A DNA stretch of 64,000 nt from Halosaccharopolyspora lacisalsi. Lineage in GTDB: Bacteria > Actinomycetota > Actinomycetes > Mycobacteriales > Pseudonocardiaceae. Shown here one piece after another: positions 17,985-26,031 of the stretch; within the stretch, counting starts at the first letter, position 1, and every line of letters starts with the position of its first letter. Below the pieces are notes generated by a model. The model worked only from the letters and a program-made list of their open reading frames with translations. It did not search any database and was not told the origin of the DNA. Where the stretch lies: NCBI RefSeq assembly GCF_014137975.1, contig NZ_JACGWZ010000001.1, positions 248,001 to 312,000 of the forward strand, in the 5' to 3' direction. Both the position numbers and the translations under genes were made by a program.

Positions 17985-18550
17985 GCGAGGGAAGGCCCGC
18001 GGACGGGTCGGTGGCGGTCTGCGTCTACTGCGCGTCCAGCCCCGTGGAGCAGCGCTACCTGGACCTGGCCGCCGAGGTCGGCTCCGGCGTCGCCAAGCGC
18101 GGCTGGAACCTGGTCTCCGGTGGTGGCAGGGTCTCGATGATGGGCGAGGTCGCCCGCTCGGCCCGCCTCGGCGGTGCGCGCACGGTCGGAGTCATACCGC
18201 AGGAGCTGGTGGATCGCGAGGTGGCCGACACCGCGGCGGAAGAGCTGCTGGTCGTGGACGACATGCGCGAGCGCAAGGGGCTGATGGACGCCCACGCGAC
18301 GGCCTTCCTCGCGCTGCCCGGCGGTATCGGGACCTGCGAGGAGCTGTTCGAGGTCTGGACCTCCCGCTACATCGGGATGCACACCAAGCCGGTGGTGCTG
18401 CTCGACCCCGACGGCCACTACCGGGGGTTGCTGGAGTGGGTGCGCGGACTGGCCGGGACCGGTTTCGCCAGCCAGCGATCGCTCGACGCCCTGACCGTGG
18501 CCACCGACGTCACCACCGCACTCGACGCCTGCGCGGGCTCGGCGAGCTGA
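17966..18550 (+). CDS. LOG-family protein, second copy
   Basis: A protein of about 194 residues, the short LOG type, with SGGGRVSMMG, the segment ERKGLMDAHATAFLALPGG and the PGGIGTCEELFE motif. The catalytic Arg and Glu are retained. It is probably a nucleoside 5'-monophosphate phosphoribohydrolase. The start is uncertain: ATG at 17966 lies inside the upstream gene, and CTG at 17981 overlaps its stop with GGGAGG seven bases upstream. Both give the same domain. The two LOG genes are translationally coupled and are not close enough in sequence to be a recent duplication. Confidence 0.88.
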   Translation: MGGNALSEGRPADGSVAVCVYCASSPVEQRYLDLAAEVGSGVAKRGWNLVSGGGRVSMMGEVARSARLGGARTVGVIPQELVDREVADTAAEELLVVDDMRERKGLMDAHATAFLALPGGIGTCEELFEVWTSRYIGMHTKPVVLLDPDGHYRGLLEWVRGLAGTGFASQRSLDALTVATDVTTALDACAGSAS

Positions 18551-18623
18551 AGTTGTGGTGGCGGTGAGTTCGCCTGTCCTTTCCTGGAGTCCGGACTGTC
18601 TAGATATGAGCGAGGAGGTGGCT

Positions 18624-18872
18624 GTGCATTGGCAGCTCCAGGAGGCGGAACAGCGCTTCAGCGAAGTACTTCGCTGTGCGCACCGTGGCGGTGCCCAGTT
18701 CGTCAGTCGTCATGGCGAGGATGTCGCCGTGGTTCTCGGTATCGAGGAGTACCGGCAGCTGAGCGGTTCCGACTTCAAGTCCTTCCTGCGTTCGGGACCG
18801 CCGTTGGACGATCTCGCTCTCACCAGGTCCGGTGAGCTGCCTCGGGACATCGATTTCCCGGCTGACGCATGA
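18624..18872 (+). CDS. Type II antitoxin, Phd/YefM family
   Basis: An 82-residue protein whose N terminus (MHWQLQEAEQRFSEVLRCA) is the typical Phd/YefM DNA-binding fold, followed by an acidic, flexible toxin-binding tail. It should bind its own promoter and neutralise the PIN toxin. I take the GTG at 18624, five bases after a perfect AGGAGG; an in-frame ATG at 18606 precedes that site. A 10-base palindrome AGTCCGGACT at 18588-18597 could be the autoregulatory operator. Its stop overlaps the toxin ATG (ATGA). Codon use is less GC-rich than in the flanking genes, which suggests acquisition by transfer. Confidence 0.85.
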   Translation: MHWQLQEAEQRFSEVLRCAHRGGAQFVSRHGEDVAVVLGIEEYRQLSGSDFKSFLRSGPPLDDLALTRSGELPRDIDFPADA

Positions 18873-19285
18873 CGTATCTGCTCGGCACCAACGTCGTTTC
18901 CGAATCGCGACGGCGGCGCGCGGCTGATCCTGCCGTCATATCGTGGTTCGAGTCCGTTCCCGAGGATCAGCTTTATCTGAGCGTACTCACAGTCGGCGAG
19001 GTCAGCCGAGGGATTGCTCGTTTGCAGCGCCGTGATCCGCAGCAGGCCGAAGTGCTTCGGCAGTGGCTGTACGAGCTCCGAGACTCGTACAGCGACCGGA
19101 TCGTGCCGGTTATCGCTGAAGTCGCCGATGAGTGGGGGAGGCTCTGCGTTCCGGATCCTCTCCCCGTCGTGGACGGCTTGCTGGCGGCTACGGCGAAGGT
19201 GTTCGGTTGGACGTTGGTGACTCGCAATGCCTCGGATGTGTCCGTTGCCGGTGTCTCCGTGTTCAATCCCTTCGGAACTTGGTAG
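18869..19285 (+). CDS. PIN-domain (VapC-like) toxin with an altered active site
   Basis: A 138-residue PIN-domain protein. The family opening is normally LLDTNV, whose Asp is one of the metal-binding residues; here it reads MTYLLGTNVVSE, with Gly in its place (codon GGC). The other acidic positions look intact: Glu in TVGEVSRG (about 48) and Asp in PVVDGLLAAT (about 107). VapC-type enzymes need the first Asp for Mg2+ and RNase activity, so this toxin may be inactive or impaired (inference). It is coupled to the Phd-like antitoxin. It has lower GC at third positions than its neighbours. Confidence 0.85.
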   Translation: MTYLLGTNVVSESRRRRAADPAVISWFESVPEDQLYLSVLTVGEVSRGIARLQRRDPQQAEVLRQWLYELRDSYSDRIVPVIAEVADEWGRLCVPDPLPVVDGLLAATAKVFGWTLVTRNASDVSVAGVSVFNPFGTW

Positions 19286-19604
19286 TCCGGCCTCGGAGCG
19301 GGGCGGTTCAAGTCCTTCCGGGTGACCGGTCCGGTGGTGGCGGGGTGGTGTCGGTTGCGTGACGGTTTCCTTCGTGAGCGTGCGTTGCCGCCGCGGACAC
19401 CGCCCGTGAAGTAGACCGCTTCGGTGACGAACGAGGCGACTTCACCCGAATGGCGTAGAGTCCGGTACGGGACGATCATCCGCTGCGCTCCTTTCCGCTG
19501 GCCCGGCCTCGTCGGCCGGCCCGGCTCGATCATCGCGAGCGCTGTGATCGAGGACATGCCACCGGTGACCCGTTTCGGGACTTCGGTCCCTTGTCGGCGG
19601 GACG
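19286..19604. other. Gene-free stretch after the toxin gene
   Basis: There is no convincing coding region on either strand. A minus-strand frame covers it and runs on under the toxin gene, but it has no recognisable domain or start. It may be remnant DNA next to the acquired toxin-antitoxin pair. Confidence 0.4.
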
Positions 19605-19633
19605 GTGACAGTAGCCCCAAATAACCGTAGAGT
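19605..19633 (+). promoter_or_regulatory. padR promoter
   Basis: GTGACA (19605-19610), a 17-base spacer and TAGAGT (19628-19633) fit the main sigma-factor consensus. The predicted start of transcription falls at about 19640-19642, on the GTG of padR, which has no ribosome-binding site. The mRNA is therefore probably leaderless. Confidence 0.55.
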
Positions 19634-19641
19634 CGCTACCT

Positions 19642-19977
19642 GTGAAAGCTGATGCTCTACGCGGTCACCTGGACGGATTACTGCTGGCCACTCTCGACGG
19701 CAGGCAACTCCACGGATACGCGATCATCGAGGCGCTGCAACAGCGCAGTGGTGGTGCTGTCGACCTGCCGACCGGCACCGTGTATCCGGCCCTGCGCCGC
19801 CTGGAGCGGGCCGGGCACGTGCGCAGTGACTGGAGCACTGTCGGAGGGCGGCAACGGCGGACTTACCGGCTGACGCAGTCCGGGATGCGCACCCTGCACG
19901 ACGAGAGGCGTGCCTGGCGCGAGTTCACCTCGGCCATCGAGGGAGTGCTCGGCAGCGAAGCGGCCGCCCCTGTGTAG
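19642..19977 (+). CDS. PadR-family transcriptional regulator
   Basis: A 111-residue winged-helix regulator. The N-terminal region (LLLATLDGRQLHGYAIIEAL), the recognition part PTGTVYPALRRLERAG and the wing GGRQRRTYRLTQSG are diagnostic of PadR. It lacks a long C-terminal dimerisation domain, as in the short PadR class. PadR proteins repress drug or phenolic-acid response genes and often their own. No obvious partner is adjacent: a DivIVA-like gene follows 125 bases later. Its ligand is unknown. Confidence 0.9.
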   Translation: MKADALRGHLDGLLLATLDGRQLHGYAIIEALQQRSGGAVDLPTGTVYPALRRLERAGHVRSDWSTVGGRQRRTYRLTQSGMRTLHDERRAWREFTSAIEGVLGSEAAAPV

Positions 19978-20102
19978 AGAGCCCCGTGGAGAGGCCTGCG
20001 TAGTGGTGCGGGTGGGAACTCCGACCACCGCAGGACGTCCGGACCGCCGTCTCCACGGAGGTGCTCCGCGCTCCGGTGGGGGTTCGTGCCAGGATCTGTG
20101 CC

Positions 20103-20450
20103 GTGGCTAGCGCACTCATCTACCTCGTCGTCGTGCTCGCTGTCGCCGCGGTGGTCTACCTGCTCGCGTCCGTGGTCTTCGGCCGTGGCGAGGAAATGGA
20201 ACCGTTGCCTCCGGGCTCGACACCGACCCGACTGCCGCCGACGGACGTGGCGGGGTCCGACGTGCGAGCGTTGCGGTTCCAGCAGGTCTTTCGCGGGTAC
20301 AAAGCCGCCGAGGTCGACTGGGCGCTGGAGCGGACGGCTTCCGAGATCGACGAGTTGCGCGGCCGGATCGCGGCGCTCGAACGACAACTGGAGACCGCCG
20401 AACAGGTTCGCGGCGCTCCCGGCGACGCCCCCGCGCAGGACGGGGAGTGA
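20103..20450 (+). CDS. Small membrane protein with a DivIVA-like domain
   Basis: A 115-residue protein with an N-terminal membrane helix (about residues 4-24), a short linker, then a DivIVA-type motif: SDVRALRFQQVFRGYKAAEVDW followed by a coiled coil (ERTASEIDELRGRIAALERQ). DivIVA domains in actinobacteria mark curved membrane at poles and septa; this short anchored form is a separate subfamily. The GTG start lies seven bases after CAGGAT, with no ribosome-binding site. The role in growth or division is an inference. Confidence 0.78.
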   Translation: MASALIYLVVVLAVAAVVYLLASVVFGRGEEMEPLPPGSTPTRLPPTDVAGSDVRALRFQQVFRGYKAAEVDWALERTASEIDELRGRIAALERQLETAEQVRGAPGDAPAQDGE

Positions 20451-20452
20451 GC

Positions 20453-20482
20453 AGGCGCTCCGCGGGCGACGCCGGAGCGCCT
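20453..20482. terminator. Hairpin between convergent DivIVA-like and enoyl-CoA hydratase genes
   Basis: A perfect 10-bp stem (AGGCGCTCCG/CGGAGCGCCT) with a 10-base loop lies in the 39 bases between the two stop codons and could serve both genes. Confidence 0.65.
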
Positions 20483-20489
20483 CCGGCCG

Positions 20490-21278
20490 TCAGTGCCCGG
20501 TGAACTCCGGGGATCGTTTGTTGATGAACGCCGAAACCGCCTCATGGTGGTCGGCGGTGCCGCCGGACTCGGCTTGGGCTCCCGCCTCGACGGCCAGCGT
20601 CTCGTCCAGGCCCTCCGCGGCCGCCGCGAGCATGGTTTCCTTGATCCGGGCGTAGGCGCTGGTCGGACCGGTCGCCATCCGCTCGGCCAGTTCGGTGGCC
20701 GCATCGGTGGTCGTGCCGGGCGCGGCGACGCGGTTGACCATACCGATGCGCAGTGCCTCATCGGCCATGACCGGTTCGGCCAGCAGCAGCATCTCCATCG
20801 CACGCCCGTAGCCGACCAGCCGCGGCAGCGTCCACGAGGCACCGGAGTCGGTGGACAGGCCGACGCTGGCGAAGGCCATGAGGAACTTCGCGTCCTCCGA
20901 GGCCACCCGAAGGTCGCTGGCGTAGGCCAGTGACGCCCCCGCACCGGCCGCGGTGCCGTTGACGGCCGCGATCACCGGTTTCGGCATCGTGGTCACCGCG
21001 CGGATGAGCGGGTTGTAGTGCTCCTCCACCGTCCGTAGAGGAGTGGGGTCCTCGGCCTCCAGCATCTCGGCGTGCTCCCTGAGGTCCTGGCCCGCGCAGA
21101 ACGCCTTACCGGCCCCCGTGATCACCAAGGCGCGCACGGCGTCGTCGGCCGCCGCCTCCCGCAATGCCTCGATCAGGCGCTGCTTGAGCTCGACGGTCAG
21201 GGAGTTGAACGACTCCGGACGGTTGAGCGTGAGTCGTCGCACACCGTGGGCGTCTTCGATCAGCAGTACGTCGGACAC
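20490..21278 (-). CDS. Enoyl-CoA hydratase/isomerase family protein, PaaG-like
   Basis: A 262-residue crotonase-fold protein. The oxyanion-hole segments AGKAFCAGQDL and NGTAAGAGASLAYASDL are present. The two glutamates of classical enoyl-CoA hydratases are not at their usual places: the first site reads GAGASLA and the second lies in FASVGLSTDSGASWTLPRL. That last motif, with an Asp, is typical of PaaG-type ring-opening isomerases (2-(1,2-epoxy-dihydrophenyl)acetyl-CoA isomerase). Function is thus more likely isomerase than hydratase. The GTG start at 21278 has AAAGG upstream. No other paa genes are nearby. Confidence 0.82.
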   Translation of the reverse strand: MSDVLLIEDAHGVRRLTLNRPESFNSLTVELKQRLIEALREAAADDAVRALVITGAGKAFCAGQDLREHAEMLEAEDPTPLRTVEEHYNPLIRAVTTMPKPVIAAVNGTAAGAGASLAYASDLRVASEDAKFLMAFASVGLSTDSGASWTLPRLVGYGRAMEMLLLAEPVMADEALRIGMVNRVAAPGTTTDAATELAERMATGPTSAYARIKETMLAAAAEGLDETLAVEAGAQAESGGTADHHEAVSAFINKRSPEFTGH

Positions 21279-21635
21279 GTCGGGACCTTTCGTCGACAAA
21301 CACCGGGCGCTGGAGCGCCTCCGTGGGGGCGGGCGATGGGCGAGCATTTCCACAGTAGACGAGGCGTGGGAGGTCGGCCGTCGTCGGAGCCCTGCTGCCG
21401 AGTAGACGGTTCGCTTGACGAAATCGCCACGTTCACGCCCGCAGCACCTGTTCTGCGACGCCGAAAAAACCGCACGGCGCGGGAGTCTGCCACTCTTCGG
21501 TGGTATTCGACCAGCGCAGCCCGACACGAGTTGATCGGTTCGGTTTCGCGGCCACGTCCGGATGGGGGACAATGGGAGCGGACCAACTGGTCGTGCAGTC
21601 CAGTGGGTGGGAAGAGTTCACGGAGGGAGCACGCT
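21279..21635. promoter_or_regulatory. Divergent intergenic region before the DUF3117 gene
   Basis: These 357 bases separate divergent genes and should hold both promoters. A GACAAT hexamer near 21565 could be the -10 for the plus-strand operon, but no good -35 is seen. Nothing else is recognisable. Confidence 0.35.
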
Positions 21636-21803
21636 ATGGCGGCCATGAAGCCCCGGACCGGTGACGGTCCCCTCGAGGTCACGAAGGAGGGACGCGGAAT
21701 CGTGATGCGCGTCCCGCTCGAGGGCGGTGGGCGTCTCGTCGTCGAGATGACGATGGAGGAGGCCACGAACCTGAGCGAGGCACTGAACTCCGTCACCGGC
21801 TGA
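21636..21803 (+). CDS. DUF3117 small protein
   Basis: A 55-residue protein found across actinobacteria as DUF3117. It opens MAAMKPRTGDGPLEVTKEG, followed by IVMRVPLEGGGRLVVEMT and a short C-terminal helix, predicted as a small beta-sheet plus helix. The ATG has GGAGGGAG upstream at good spacing. The function is unknown. Thirty-four bases separate it from pepA, so they probably share a transcript. Confidence 0.88.
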   Translation: MAAMKPRTGDGPLEVTKEGRGIVMRVPLEGGGRLVVEMTMEEATNLSEALNSVTG

Positions 21804-21837
21804 GGCCGTCGAGAGCGAACGCGAGAAAGGTAGTGCT

Positions 21838-23406
21838 GTGCCCGGTTCTTCAGCGTCGGTACGGACCGACGATCCGGTGTTGCCCGCCATCCCGACCAGT
21901 CTGGTCGAAGTGGAGGTCGTCGAGCGGTGGCGAGACGGCGTACCCGCGATGGCTCCCGTCGCGGAGGTCGACGGTTCGACGGACCTGAGCACCCCGGCCG
22001 CGGCGCTCGACGTGGATGTCGCGGTGCTGCGGACGTTGGGTGCCACCGCTTCCGCGGGCGAGGTGCGCACCGTGCCGTTGGCCGACGAGGGCTTCGGTTG
22101 GGTGGTCGGTGTCGGTTCGGGAGAACCGGCGCAGTGGCGAAGGGCCGGTGCCGCGCTGGCTCAGGCGGTCCGGGAGCGACTGGGCGCGGACGACGGGGAC
22201 GAGGCCGACCCGGACGACCTGGGTGACGCGCTCGATGCCGAGTACGTGCAGGTCCGGTTGCCCGCCGACGTCGACGCCGACACGGTCGCGGCGCTGACCC
22301 TGGGGTTGAGTCTGGGCGGCTACCGCTTCCGGGTCACCGCCGAGCAGTCCCCGCCGCGGCTGCGGAAGGCGCTGCTGGTGGCGCGGGAAGGCGCGGACGT
22401 GGACGAATTGCGGGAAACCGCGCGGCGTGCCCGGCACTCGGCGGCGGCCACGGCGCTGACTCGCGATCTCGCCAACGCCCCCTCCAACATCAAGGATCCG
22501 GCCTGGCTGACCACCACCGCCGCCGAGCTGGCCGCCGGGGTACCCGGTCTGCGGGCGAGCGTGCGCGACGAGAAGTGGCTGTCGGAGCGTGGTTTCGGCG
22601 GGATCCTGGCGGTGGGCGGCGGCTCGGCGCGGCCGCCGCGCCTGCTGGAGCTGAACTGGAGCCCGCCGGGAGCGGAATCCGCGCCGCACCTGGTGATGGT
22701 GGGCAAGGGCATCACGTTCGACACCGGTGGGATCTCGCTCAAGCCGGGTGACGGCATGGAGATGATGCGCACCGACATGGCCGGCGGCGGGGCGGTGATC
22801 TCCGCGTTGCTGACCATCGCCCGCCTCGAACTTCCGGTTCGGGTCACGGGGTTGGTTCCGGCGGCGGAGAACCACGTGTCGGGGTCGTCCTACCGCCCGG
22901 GTGACATCGTGCGGCATTACGGTGGCACCACCACGGAGGTGCAGAACACCGACGCCGAGGGCCGCATGGTGATGGCCGACGCGTTGGCCTACGCCGTGCG
23001 CCACCACGAGCCCGACATGCTCGTGGACGTGGCGACGCTGACCGGGGCGATGAAGGCGGCTCTCGGGCTGCGCATCGGCGGTGTCTTCGCCACCGACGAG
23101 GAACTCTCCGAGCGGGTTCGCCGGGCGGGTGAGCGCGCGGGGGAGAACTGGTGGCCGATGCCGCTGCTGTCCGACCACGCCGAGGACGTCCGCAGCGAGA
23201 TCGCCGACGTGCGGCAGGCGGCTCCCGGGCCGGGCAACGTCATGGCCGCGCTGTTCCTGCGGGAGTTCACCGGGGGGCTGCCGTGGGCCCACCTGGACAT
23301 CGCCGGGCCGGCTCGTGCGGACAAGTCCTACGCCGAGGTGGTTCCCGGGGCTACGGGATTCGCCGCCCGGACGCTCATCGAGTTCGCCGAGGACCTGTCT
23401 TCTTGA
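21838..23406 (+). CDS. pepA: Leucyl aminopeptidase (M17 family)
   Basis: A 522-residue cytosolic dizinc aminopeptidase. The M17 signature NTDAEGRMVMADALAY is in the C-terminal catalytic domain, with upstream metal ligands in VGKGITFDTGG and the Asp of MRTDMAGGG. The N-terminal domain (about 170 residues) is the poorly conserved hexamer-forming part. It releases N-terminal residues from peptides and degrades Cys-Gly-type conjugates. The GTG start has AAAGG eight bases upstream. It is the second gene after DUF3117. Confidence 0.95.
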   Translation: MPGSSASVRTDDPVLPAIPTSLVEVEVVERWRDGVPAMAPVAEVDGSTDLSTPAAALDVDVAVLRTLGATASAGEVRTVPLADEGFGWVVGVGSGEPAQWRRAGAALAQAVRERLGADDGDEADPDDLGDALDAEYVQVRLPADVDADTVAALTLGLSLGGYRFRVTAEQSPPRLRKALLVAREGADVDELRETARRARHSAAATALTRDLANAPSNIKDPAWLTTTAAELAAGVPGLRASVRDEKWLSERGFGGILAVGGGSARPPRLLELNWSPPGAESAPHLVMVGKGITFDTGGISLKPGDGMEMMRTDMAGGGAVISALLTIARLELPVRVTGLVPAAENHVSGSSYRPGDIVRHYGGTTTEVQNTDAEGRMVMADALAYAVRHHEPDMLVDVATLTGAMKAALGLRIGGVFATDEELSERVRRAGERAGENWWPMPLLSDHAEDVRSEIADVRQAAPGPGNVMAALFLREFTGGLPWAHLDIAGPARADKSYAEVVPGATGFAARTLIEFAEDLSS

Positions 23407-23440
23407 CAGTCCTTTGATCGGCTTGCGCAGTGGGTCCCGT

Positions 23441-23592
23441 GGGGAACCTCAGGCGGGGTCTCGCTCCGGGACCTGCCACATCGAGTAGGCACCTACGCCA
23501 CGTGGCAGCTGTCCTCGCGAGACCCGCACCTGAGAACCCCGGTGGGTCGGCTTGCGTGCATGGGGAGGAAGCGGCGGAACCGCTTCCCGGAA
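23441..23592. repeat. Structured intergenic repeat, copy B (large hairpin plus REP-like end)
   Basis: From 23441 to 23540 the DNA can fold into one long imperfect hairpin: outer arms GGGGAACCTCAGG and CCTGAGAACCCC, a GGGTCTCGC/GCGAGACCC block, CTGCCAC/GTGGCAG and an inner GTAGG-CA-CCTAC. Next, on the reverse strand, come GCACGCAAGCCGACCC and the GAAGCGG hairpin seen in copies A and C. The end sequence CTGAGGTTCCCC recurs in copy C. It lies between the convergent pepA and LysR genes. Confidence 0.55.
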
Positions 23593-23675
23593 GACAAAGA
23601 ACCCTGAAAAAGCGAAGAACGCTGTGGTGCGGAGCGTCGCTGCGAGGTTGTGCGGAACCGTGAGGCGTCACTTCG

Positions 23676-24602
23676 TCAGGGGATCCGGTCGTTCAGGGTG
23701 ACGTCCTTGAAGGCGCGGGCGGCGGGGGGCAGTGGTCGCAGGGACGACCAGACGAGTCCGATCGTGCGATGCGCCGCCGGGTGCAGCGGGATCTCCGCCG
23801 TCCCCGGCACCGGTCCGGTGTCGGCCGGTGGAAGCAGGGCCACGCCGAGTCCCGCTGCCACCAGTCCTCGCACGGTGTCGACCTCCTCGCCCTCGAAGGC
23901 CAGGCGCGGCTCGAACCCGGCCCCGCCGGTGAGCTCGGTGAAGATCTGCCGGAGCCCGTAACCGGGGCGGGTGGCGATGAAGTCCTCGTCGGCGAGTTCG
24001 CCCAGCCGCAGCGTGTCCCGGCCGGCCAGCCGGTGATCGGTGTACAGCACCACCATGAGCTGTTGCCGGTGCAGGGCCACCGAGTCGAAGTGCTCCGCCC
24101 CGGTCGGCAGGGGCGAACTCAGGCACAGGTCGACCGAACCCTCGTGCAGCCGCGTGAGCATGTCCGTGCGCGCGCCCTGGACCAGGCCGAACCGGGCCCG
24201 CGGATGTCGCTCGCGGAAGTCGCTGATCAGGCCGGGAACCAGGATGCTGCCCATGGTGTGCTGAAAGCCGAGCACCACCTGTCCCCGTTGCGGATCCGTC
24301 TCCTCGAGCACGCCACGACATCCGGCCTCCAGGCCGCGCAGGGACTCGTCGGCCGCGTCGGCCAGCAGGCGTCCGGTGCGGGTGAGCCGGACACCACGGC
24401 CCTGCCGGAAGGTCACCGGTGTTCCCAGCTGCTCGGACAGCCGCGCCAGCGTGCGGCTCACGGTGGGCTGGGGCACCCCGAGCCGGTCGGCGGCGCGTGT
24501 GAGGTGTCCCTCCTCGGCCACGACACGCAGCAGGACCAGCGTGGGGCTCAGATGCGCCACGAGCTGGGAAACGTCCGGGGAGACGTCCGAATCATTCACC
24601 AT
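23676..24602 (-). CDS. LysR-family transcriptional regulator
   Basis: A 308-residue LysR regulator: the N-terminal helix-turn-helix (LRVVAEEGHLTRAADRLGVPQPTVSRTLARL) is followed by the periplasmic-binding-protein-like effector domain (VVLGFQHTMGSILVPGLISDF onward). It is divergent, by 63 bases, from an MFS transporter gene, the classic LysR arrangement, so it probably controls that transporter in response to an efflux substrate. The E. coli YnfL/YnfM pair has the same layout (recalled). The ATG at 24602 directly precedes a conserved Asp-rich N terminus. Confidence 0.9.
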   Translation of the reverse strand: MVNDSDVSPDVSQLVAHLSPTLVLLRVVAEEGHLTRAADRLGVPQPTVSRTLARLSEQLGTPVTFRQGRGVRLTRTGRLLADAADESLRGLEAGCRGVLEETDPQRGQVVLGFQHTMGSILVPGLISDFRERHPRARFGLVQGARTDMLTRLHEGSVDLCLSSPLPTGAEHFDSVALHRQQLMVVLYTDHRLAGRDTLRLGELADEDFIATRPGYGLRQIFTELTGGAGFEPRLAFEGEEVDTVRGLVAAGLGVALLPPADTGPVPGTAEIPLHPAAHRTIGLVWSSLRPLPPAARAFKDVTLNDRIP

Positions 24603-24628
24603 GGTATCGATTGTGGCCCTCTGCTGCA

Positions 24629-24658
24629 TTGGACGTATCAGTGGTGGCTTTCTAGCTT
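24629..24658 (+). promoter_or_regulatory. MFS transporter promoter
   Basis: TTGGAC (24629-24634), an 18-base spacer and TAGCTT (24653-24658) fit a main sigma-factor promoter. The predicted transcription start is on or next to the GTG at 24666, so the mRNA is probably leaderless. A LysR target site would overlap this 63-base divergent region. Confidence 0.45.
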
Positions 24659-24665
24659 CGATGGT

Positions 24666-25883
24666 GTGGTGACGGAGACGGATACCGGCCGGATACGCAG
24701 GATTCGCGTGGCGCTGCTCGTCGGGGCGCTGGCCCTGTTCGCGCTGCTGTACATGCCGCAGCCGGTGCTGCCGCAGCTCGCCGCCGAATTCTCGGTGGCT
24801 CCCGGCACCGTGGCGCTGTTGGTCTCGGCGGGCACGCTCGGGCTGGCGCTGGCCGCCATCCCGCTGGGCACCCTGTCCGAGGCGGTCGGCCGTCGCCGCA
24901 CGATGGTGACCTCGCTGCTGGTGGCCGAAGCGCTCGGACTGGTGTTGCCCTGGGTGCGCGACTTCCCCCTGATGGTGGGGATCCGGTTCGTCCAGGGGAC
25001 GGCGGTGGCCGGACTGGCCGCGGTGGCAGTGGCCTACCTCGCCGACGAGACGGGCGGGAGGCAGCTCGGCACCACGATGGGGCTCTACGTCGCGGGGACC
25101 ACCATCGGCGGCATGTCCGGTCGGATCCTGGGAGGGGTCGTCGCCGACTTCGCCGGATGGGCCGGCGGCATGATGGCGGTGTCCGCCCTGGCCGGGGTGT
25201 GCACGGTGCTGTTCGTGCTGCTGCTGCCCGTCGAACGCAGGCACACCAGGCAGCCGCTGCGCTGGAGGCCGCTGCTGGGCGGATTGCGGGCCGCCGTCGG
25301 TGACCCGCAGCTCTACGCGCCCTACTTGGTCGCCGTGCTGGGCATGGGGGCGTTCGTCACCGTCTACAACGTCCTCAGCTTCCGGCTGACCGCCCCACCG
25401 CTGCTGGTGCCGCCCGCGCTGGCGGCGCTGGCGTTCCTGGCCTACGCGGCGGGGACGGTGACCTCGGCGCTGGCCGGACGTGCCGCCGACCGCTGGGGCA
25501 GGGCACCGGTGCTGCTGTGCGGGCTGGCGATCATGACGATCGGACTGGTGACCATGCTGGCCGGGTGGCTCGGCGTCATCGTGGTCGGGCTGGTGGTGTT
25601 CACAGGTGGTTTCTTCACGGCGCACTCGGTGGCCAGCGGCTGGGTGGGGGAGCGGGCCTCGGAGTCGGCCAGGGGCCAGGCCTCGTCGCTGTACCAGTTC
25701 TGCTACTACGCGGGCAGCAGCGTGGGCGGGGTCGTGGGCGGCTCGGTCTACGCGGCGTGGGGGTGGCCCGCGATGACGGCGGTGCTGGCCTGCTGGGTGG
25801 CGGTCGCCGCCCTCGGCGTCGTCGTCGCGGCCGGTGGTCGACCGCGTCGGCGAGTCCCCGAACCGGTCCCGAGTCGAGCGTAG
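24666..25883 (+). CDS. MFS transporter (YnfM/AraJ-like drug efflux class)
   Basis: A protein of about 405 residues with 12 predicted membrane helices. The loop 2-3 motif GTLSEAVGRRRTM is the MFS motif A, and its second copy AGRAADRWGRAP lies in the C-terminal half. The N-terminal cytoplasmic part is short and basic. The length and hydrophobicity fit proton-driven efflux pumps of the YnfM type. Divergent LysR control supports inducible efflux. GTG at 24666 or 24669 are equivalent starts. The substrate is unknown. Confidence 0.88.
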   Translation: MVTETDTGRIRRIRVALLVGALALFALLYMPQPVLPQLAAEFSVAPGTVALLVSAGTLGLALAAIPLGTLSEAVGRRRTMVTSLLVAEALGLVLPWVRDFPLMVGIRFVQGTAVAGLAAVAVAYLADETGGRQLGTTMGLYVAGTTIGGMSGRILGGVVADFAGWAGGMMAVSALAGVCTVLFVLLLPVERRHTRQPLRWRPLLGGLRAAVGDPQLYAPYLVAVLGMGAFVTVYNVLSFRLTAPPLLVPPALAALAFLAYAAGTVTSALAGRAADRWGRAPVLLCGLAIMTIGLVTMLAGWLGVIVVGLVVFTGGFFTAHSVASGWVGERASESARGQASSLYQFCYYAGSSVGGVVGGSVYAAWGWPAMTAVLACWVAVAALGVVVAAGGRPRRRVPEPVPSRA

Positions 25884-25960
25884 GGCGCCGATCACGGGTA
25901 CCGGCCCCGCACGCCGGACACGGCACGGCGACCCGGGAAAATAGCTGCCCATCCGTGTTG

Positions 25961-25999
25961 GGCGGTTGCCCGGTTTCGCGCGAAACCGGGCAACACGCC
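25961..25999. terminator. 30-bp perfect palindrome, terminator of the MFS gene
   Basis: GTTGCCCGGTTTCGC and its complement form a perfect 30-base palindrome (25965-25994), with GGCG/CGCC pairs flanking around one bulged base. It lies between the MFS gene and the maleylacetate reductase gene. Its core GGTTTCGCGCGAAACC recurs at 57002-57017. Confidence 0.65.
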
Positions 26000-26031
26000 G
26001 GGACCCACCGGGACGACAGGAGGACGAAGCT

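Noticed and set aside
18973-19620. A minus-strand frame over the toxin gene and the gap after it
   Set aside because: It overlaps the toxin, has no domain I recognise and no ribosome-binding site. A degraded gene in the gap itself cannot be excluded.
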